Part shown: positions 6,012-9,922 of the stretch, one piece after another
Position numbering within the stretch: position 1 is the stretch's first letter
How the letters are laid out: the number at the start of each line of letters is the position of its first letter
Assembly (NCBI GenBank): GCA_003484395.1
Contig: DNCV01000058.1
Coordinates: 1 to 9,922, forward strand
Direction: 5' to 3'
Length of the DNA stretch: 9,922 nucleotides
Source: Dehalococcoidia bacterium
Lineage (GTDB): Bacteria > Chloroflexota > Dehalococcoidia > GIF9 > UBA5629
Notes under the pieces: generated by a model
Told to the model about the DNA's origin: nothing
Database searches by the model: none
Seen by the model: the letters and a program-made list of their open reading frames with translations, nothing else
Made by a program: the position numbers and the translations under genes

Positions 6012-7805
6012 TTACGCAAGAGACTCGTAAACAGCAGCTATTCTTTCATACGTGCTATCATCGACCATCTTTCTCGCTCCCGAGGGACAGGCGGCAACGC
6101 ACATGCCGCACGATTTACACCTGAACATGTCTGTCGCCGAGATAATCTTTCCGTCTTTTTCCTTCAGACGAGCCGCATCGTAGTTGCAGACATAGACGCA
6201 TATGCCGCAGCCGCTGCATTTATCCTCATCGACTTCCACAGCATACAGCGATTTTTCGAAACCGATGGAGATGCAGGCTTTGCAGGAAACGCAGGGGCCG
6301 CAGGTGACACACCGTTTAGCCTCCTCGATTGCCTCCGGCAACGTAAGGCCTCGTTCAAATAAACGAAAATGCAGACGTTTCTCGGGAGGTATCCAAATGA
6401 CCTCGGCCGGCGTTTTGTACGAGCTCCGCAGCGGGATATCGAATTTTTCATAATCCCGTTTCCGCCCCTCCCTCATATTCAATCCCCTGAGAGAGCGATG
6501 GATGGACTCGGCGGCTTCCATACCTTCCTTCACCGCCTCGATCATAAAGCCGATCTTGCGGACATCGCCGCCGATAAATACATTCTCCTTTTTGTTACTC
6601 TGCAGTGTAAACGGATCCACCGATAACCTGCCCCGCTCATCAAGAAGCCCTTCCCTCTGTAAGAAGATACGATCAGGCATCTGTCCAACAGCAACAATAA
6701 GTATATCCCCGTTTAGCTCTATGCAATCGGAACAATTGAACTTGGGATTGAAACCTTTATCATCAAATACACTCGTACATTTAGGGCAATCGATTCCTTT
6801 GAATCTGCCGCCTTCGCCAACGATCTTGCGCACGCCGCGAGAATGAACTATCTTTATTCCCTCCTCCCATGCGCCCGTGATCTCCTCCTCGTCAGCAGGG
6901 ATGCCGTCCCGAGACGTCTTGTCCTCAGACTCCAGGGCAACCACCGTCACCTCGCCGCCGAGACGGCGAGCCGTTCGGGCAACATCGAATGCTACGTTGC
7001 CGCCGCCGATAACAACAACTCGCTGCTTATCGAAATAATTCGGCCCGATATTGCCATGGCTAACCTCATATAAGAATGTATTGCCATACATCACTCCGGA
7101 AAGATCCTGTCCCTCAACGACTTCATTTTCAAAGGTCAACGTTCTGGAATACGGTGTGCCTTTTGCCACAAAGATAGCTTTATAGCCATTGATGCGCAGC
7201 TTGTCGAATGTCAGTTTTCCCTGACCAATCTGGGTATTGAGTTTAACCTCGATTCCGGCGATTCTGACCAGATTATCGAGTGTGGCTTGCAATGTATGTG
7301 CAGGCATTCTGTATTCCGGGATCAACCATAATGCGCCGCCGAGGCGATCGGATGCTTCAAATATTGTCGGCTTGTATCCTTTCTTGCTCAACACATAGGC
7401 ACACATCAAACCTGCCGGACCGCCGCCCATTATCGCCACGCTTTCTTTATCCTTGATTATTTCGAGCTCTTCCTTGCTATACAGAGGATCTGTGTAATAG
7501 TCCGATAAAAACCGTTTCAGTAATCTTCTTCTGATGGCTCCGCCCTTGGTTTTATAGTTACATTCCAGTTCGCACAGCCCGCAGATATATCCGCAAACAA
7601 GGAAAAATGGGTTTTTCTCCCAGAGGTAGTCACCTATCTGCATAATTCCCTGCTTCGCTGTATACATATCGTCGGGGAGCAGGGAGATGAGGACATTCGT
7701 CCGTTGAATATCCTCATTGATAGGGCATTTGATCTGACAGGGGGGTAGAAGTTGTTTTACCGCCTCCTCAACATGCGCTCCACCGTTGCTGCTCGTCTGC
7801 CACAT
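6012..7805 (-). CDS. GltD/NfnB/HdrA-like FAD oxidoreductase with multiple Fe-S clusters
   Basis: This is the likely electron-accepting flavoprotein of the hydrogenase complex. In its 597 residues a GltD-type N-terminal Fe-S domain has Cys23, 27, 71, 75, 78 and 82. An FAD Rossmann motif GGGPAG lies at 127-132. A second dinucleotide fold starts at GGGNVAFD (267-274), and GQMPD (375-379) and IGGD (411-414) follow as the usual FAD-domain elements. A CxxC...CxxC insert lies at 340-361. A cysteine string CxxCxxCxxCxxC spans 499-511, and two [4Fe-4S] ferredoxin motifs begin at Cys530 (530, 533, 536, 540) and Cys563 (563, 566, 569, 573). In GltD/NfnB an Arg pair after the second Rossmann strand binds NADPH phosphate; here the region reads VALESED (288-294), so NADPH specificity is not supported. 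ATG 7805 has GGAGG with a 7-base spacer. HdrA itself is possible, but the GltD-type N-terminus argues for this class. Substrate unknown. Confidence 0.88.
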   Translation of the reverse strand: MWQTSSNGGAHVEEAVKQLLPPCQIKCPINEDIQRTNVLISLLPDDMYTAKQGIMQIGDYLWEKNPFFLVCGYICGLCELECNYKTKGGAIRRRLLKRFLSDYYTDPLYSKEELEIIKDKESVAIMGGGPAGLMCAYVLSKKGYKPTIFEASDRLGGALWLIPEYRMPAHTLQATLDNLVRIAGIEVKLNTQIGQGKLTFDKLRINGYKAIFVAKGTPYSRTLTFENEVVEGQDLSGVMYGNTFLYEVSHGNIGPNYFDKQRVVVIGGGNVAFDVARTARRLGGEVTVVALESEDKTSRDGIPADEEEITGAWEEGIKIVHSRGVRKIVGEGGRFKGIDCPKCTSVFDDKGFNPKFNCSDCIELNGDILIVAVGQMPDRIFLQREGLLDERGRLSVDPFTLQSNKKENVFIGGDVRKIGFMIEAVKEGMEAAESIHRSLRGLNMREGRKRDYEKFDIPLRSSYKTPAEVIWIPPEKRLHFRLFERGLTLPEAIEEAKRCVTCGPCVSCKACISIGFEKSLYAVEVDEDKCSGCGICVYVCNYDAARLKEKDGKIISATDMFRCKSCGMCVAACPSGARKMVDDSTYERIAAVYESLA

Positions 7806-7895
7806 AGTATACCTCCATCTTTCGCTACGTTAGTAAAAACGCTCTTTCAACTCTCAAATAACTGTATGCCGGACAGCATATAGCAAGATACGATT
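7806..7895 (-). other. intergenic spacer with possible internal promoter before the flavoprotein gene
   Basis: This 90-base gap is the longest inside the minus-strand block and could hold a second promoter for the hydrogenase genes. On the minus strand TTGAGA (7857-7852, five of six to -35) is followed after 16 bases by TACTAA (7835-7830), only three of six to -10. A dyad TATGC/GCATA lies at 7865-7869/7876-7880. The pairing is short and I cannot name a regulator. The flavoprotein ribosome binding site lies at 7816-7811. Confidence 0.25.
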
Positions 7896-8276
7896 TTAAA
7901 GTCCCTTCCTTTTCAAATGGGTTTTTACTTTGCCCACCAAATCTTTTGTAACTGTGGATTTCATAATATACTCGTCAACCTCGAACGGGAAGGGCTGTCC
8001 CATGTCTCCGCCGGAGAAACTGGAAACTGCGATGATCGGTATTTTGGAAAGTACAGGATCTTTTCTAAACTCATCGGCAGTGAGAAAGCCATCCTCCTCG
8101 GGCATAATGATATCCAACAACATCATGTCCGGATTCTCTGCTTTCGCCTTGGCAACGCCTTCTTTGCCGTTATAAGCTACAACGACATCGTATGATTCCC
8201 CCTGCAGGAGCGTCTTCACCACATCGACAAAATCATGGTCATCGTCCACCACCAGGATTTTTGCTTTCTTTGTCAT
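7896..8276 (-). CDS. stand-alone CheY-like response regulator receiver (second of two)
   Basis: This 126-residue protein is a single receiver domain that takes phosphate from a histidine kinase. The acidic pocket is Asp11 and Asp12 (VVDDD, 9-13), the phosphoacceptor is Asp55 (LLDIIMP, 53-59), the switch Ser/Thr is Ser85, and the conserved lysine is Lys106. The lysine is followed by Ser107 rather than the usual Pro, so the loop after strand 5 is atypical. There is no DNA-binding, enzymatic or other output domain, so it acts by protein contact or as a phosphate shuttle. The ATG at 8276 has AGAAGGAGGT upstream, a near-perfect ribosome binding site. The gene lies 55 bases after the first receiver and 90 before the flavoprotein gene. 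The cognate kinase is probably the one upstream in the same block. Confidence 0.9.
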   Translation of the reverse strand: MTKKAKILVVDDDHDFVDVVKTLLQGESYDVVVAYNGKEGVAKAKAENPDMMLLDIIMPEEDGFLTADEFRKDPVLSKIPIIAVSSFSGGDMGQPFPFEVDEYIMKSTVTKDLVGKVKTHLKRKGL

Positions 8277-8308
8277 AGTAAACCTCCTTCTGTATAAAGT
8301 TTATTAAC

Positions 8309-8314
8309 ATTATA
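8309..8314 (-). promoter_or_regulatory. consensus -10 hexamer upstream of the second receiver gene
   Basis: On the minus strand this reads TATAAT, a perfect -10, within an AT-rich spacer between the two receiver genes. The expected -35 position has no good match. An internal promoter that raises expression of the second receiver and the hydrogenase genes is possible. AT-richness alone could also explain it. Confidence 0.25.
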
Positions 8315-8331
8315 CATTGTTATTTATAGAG

Positions 8332-8724
8332 TTACTTACCTTTAAGCAGCTTGGCGACATTCTCGAGCAGAACATCCGGATGAATGGGCTTTTCTATGTA
8401 ACTATCGGCTTCAAGCGTCACGCCTGTCTCCAGCTCATAGCGTCTTCGGCTGGCATCCTCTCTTATCGAAGTTAAAATTAATTTCGGTATGTGTTGATAC
8501 TTCACCCACTCCGGCTTCTGCAGCTCTTTGCACACTGCAAATCCATCCATTCTTGGCATCATCAGATCAAGAATAATCAGGTTGGGAACATCCAGCTTCA
8601 CTCTACCCAAACCTTCCAATCCATCCCTAGCAGTTATCACCTCATAACCCTGAGATTCGAGGATCAACGTCAGTGCGATCAGAATATCAGGATCATCATC
8701 TATTGTCAATACTTTTACCGCCAT
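8332..8724 (-). CDS. stand-alone CheY-like response regulator receiver (first of two)
   Basis: This is a single receiver domain of 130 residues from the ATG at 8724. The pocket is Asp9, Asp10 and Asp11 (TIDDD), the phosphoacceptor is Asp53 (LDLMMP, 52-57), the switch residue is Thr85 (LTS), and the conserved Lys112-Pro113 is present (YIEKP). An extra basic and acidic stretch between Thr85 and the lysine (REDASRRRYE, 88-97, and on) makes the alpha4 region longer than in CheY, and such a surface may define partner choice. A GTG at 8736 is in frame and would add four residues. That GTG overlaps the GTGAGG that serves as ribosome binding site for the ATG at 8724, so I choose the ATG. The gene follows the kinase gene after 42 bases. 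It lacks an output domain and is the first candidate target of that kinase. Confidence 0.9.
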   Translation of the reverse strand: MAVKVLTIDDDPDILIALTLILESQGYEVITARDGLEGLGRVKLDVPNLIILDLMMPRMDGFAVCKELQKPEWVKYQHIPKLILTSIREDASRRRYELETGVTLEADSYIEKPIHPDVLLENVAKLLKGK

Positions 8725-8766
8725 AGGTATCCTCACGGCAAATCGTTTTTCTCATTCTATTTCTTC

Positions 8767-9922
8767 CTATCGACTTTTGCTGGGTATCGTAAAGGTAAAT
8801 TTGCTTCCTTTATTGGTCTCAGGGCAGGGGCTCTCCACCCAGATCTTGCCTCCGTGCGCCTCGATTATTCTTTTGGAAATAGCCAGACCCAATCCTGTTC
8901 CCTTTACGCTGACATTGCTGCCGCGAAAGAAATCATTAAACAGTCTCGGCAACTCCTGTGGGGGTATCCCGATACCGGTGTCCATTACTTCCACACGCTG
9001 CTCTGATTCAGTTTCAGTAAGTCTGATAGTCACCGAACCCCAGAGCGTATAATTAAGAGCATTACTCAGTAAGTTCGTGATCACCTGGCGAAGCCTGACA
9101 TCTGAGCCTTTAATCTTCCGTATGTTCTCCGGTACCTCTACATTGAGATCCAAACCTTTCTCTTTTGCTACCGTGCTGAAATCATCAGCACAGTGTTTAA
9201 CCAGTTCGCCTAAAGAGATCTCTTTCATCTCCTGGACCAGTTGGCCGGCTTCGATACGCGGAATATCCAGAAGATCACTGATTAAATTCACCAGGTCATT
9301 AATCCTCCGGCTGCTCCTATCCAGCATATCTCTCTGTTTATCGGTTATTTTCCCTGTATAACCGGTTAAAATCAGCCAGAGAAAACCCTGAATCGCTGCC
9401 AGCGGAGCTTTCAAATCATGAGCTGCCATCCCGAGGAAACTGAGAAATCGTTTCTTTTCCTCTTCGAGTTTATCTATTTCCCTGGCGGATACATCAAGTT
9501 CTGCCTCTTTTTCCGCAAGTATCTGTTGAGTCAATGTTACCACCTGCCGCTGTCTCTTCCTCAACTCACCGGATATGGCAGTAGTCAAATAAGCGCCGCT
9601 GTAGAGGAGCACTGCCAGTGCTACCAGAATTGCAATGATATAGTTCGTTTGTTTATATTGATCAGGCGATATAAAACCCTCAAGATTTATGTGCGGGATC
9701 AAGCCGGTACACTCCAACGCCACCATAATCCCTACTAATAGCAATGCTACTGTAGCGATAAAATACGTTGTTTTGTGAGAGAGCCCAATACCTGCCAGTA
9801 TGACATGAAGCGTCAGCAAAAAAATAAACGGGTTCTCTATACCCCCGGTAAAATGAATTAAAACGATCAGCATAATTAAATCAATAAACACATTTGTGTA
9901 AAGATAGATCTTCACTCTTGCA
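8767..9922 (-). CDS. membrane sensor histidine kinase with RegB-like GGxxNPF motif (5' end outside window)
   Basis: The frame is open through the right edge. The GTG at 9915 is probably internal because it falls inside a transmembrane segment and no start signal is visible before the edge. Numbered from that GTG (382 residues), membrane segments lie near 7-22, 30-45, 50-69 and 91-112. GGIENPF sits at 24-30 between the first two and matches the GGxxNPF quinone-binding heptad of RegB/PrrB kinases. A coiled-coil linker (about 118-157) leads to the HisKA domain, with phosphorylated His166 in AHDLKAPL. The ATPase domain has an N-box with Asn281, Asn285 and Asn288, the G1 box DTGIGI (312-317) and the G2 box GTGLGL (339-344). 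No periplasmic domain is seen, so sensing should be within the membrane. The C-terminus is complete. It heads the visible block, followed by the two receivers. RegB's redox-active cysteine near the H-box is not evident. Membership in RegB proper is unproven, since the heptad also occurs in other kinases. Confidence 0.9.
   Translation of the reverse strand, partial: ARVKIYLYTNVFIDLIMLIVLIHFTGGIENPFIFLLTLHVILAGIGLSHKTTYFIATVALLLVGIMVALECTGLIPHINLEGFISPDQYKQTNYIIAILVALAVLLYSGAYLTTAISGELRKRQRQVVTLTQQILAEKEAELDVSAREIDKLEEEKKRFLSFLGMAAHDLKAPLAAIQGFLWLILTGYTGKITDKQRDMLDRSSRRINDLVNLISDLLDIPRIEAGQLVQEMKEISLGELVKHCADDFSTVAKEKGLDLNVEVPENIRKIKGSDVRLRQVITNLLSNALNYTLWGSVTIRLTETESEQRVEVMDTGIGIPPQELPRLFNDFFRGSNVSVKGTGLGLAISKRIIEAHGGKIWVESPCPETNKGSKFTFTIPSKSR

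Noticed and set aside
5739..6362. A 207-codon plus-strand frame opposite the MvhD-like and flavoprotein genes
   Set aside because: It is antisense to two motif-rich genes and shows no domain of its own.
8725..8736. GTG at 8736 as the start of the first receiver
   Set aside because: The GTGAGG there is better explained as the ribosome binding site for the ATG at 8724, and receivers usually begin a few residues before the first acidic cluster.
1..9922. CRISPR array, tRNA or rRNA genes, insertion sequence or prophage
   Set aside because: No regularly spaced repeats, tRNA-like cloverleaf, rRNA stretch, transposase or terminal inverted repeats were seen when reading both strands. The intergenic gaps are short and explained by promoters and hairpins.

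Overview
The window reads as part of the chromosome of an anaerobic, hydrogen-metabolising bacterium. Bacterial Shine-Dalgarno sites precede nearly every gene, and CheY-type receivers, a histidine kinase and ThyX are all present. The hydrogenase is a soluble, methyl-viologen-reducing (Mvh/Vhu, group 3c-like) enzyme. This gene set would fit Chloroflexota (Dehalococcoidia-like) or Desulfobacterota, but the phylum is a guess because no ribosomal marker is present.

Layout: positions 1-49 may hold the last codons of a plus-strand gene. It converges on thyX (72-689, minus), the flavin-dependent thymidylate synthase. A 285-base divergent intergenic region separates thyX from a plus-strand DEAD-box RNA helicase of the RhlE kind (975-2231). 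A 320-base gap with a perfect 17-bp hairpin and a likely promoter leads to a plus-strand protein (2552-3061) that is only a cyclic-nucleotide-binding-type sensor domain. A strong hairpin (3076-3113) then separates it from a convergent gene block.

The main feature is a seven-gene block on the minus strand, running from the right edge down to 3122. In transcription order it holds a membrane sensor histidine kinase (5' end outside the window), two stand-alone CheY-like receivers, a 597-residue flavoprotein of the GltD/NfnB/HdrA-like type with many cysteine clusters, an MvhD-like iron-sulfur protein, the hydrogenase small subunit (MvhG-like) and the hydrogenase large subunit (MvhA-like). Gaps are short (about 15 to 90 bases), each gene has its own ribosome binding site, and the block ends at the 3076-3113 hairpin.

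How the genes may work together: the large and small subunits split H2 and pass electrons along three Fe-S clusters. MvhD would carry them to the flavoprotein, which takes the place HdrA holds in the methanogen MvhADG-HdrABC complex. No HdrB or HdrC is present, so the final acceptor is not the classical heterodisulfide reductase and remains unknown (NAD(H), ferredoxin or another partner). The kinase carries a GGIENPF heptad in its membrane region, matching the GGxxNPF quinone-binding motif of the redox kinase RegB/PrrB. This suggests that quinone or redox state is sensed and signalled in the same transcription unit as the hydrogenase. Neither receiver has an output domain, so the signalling target is not in this window.
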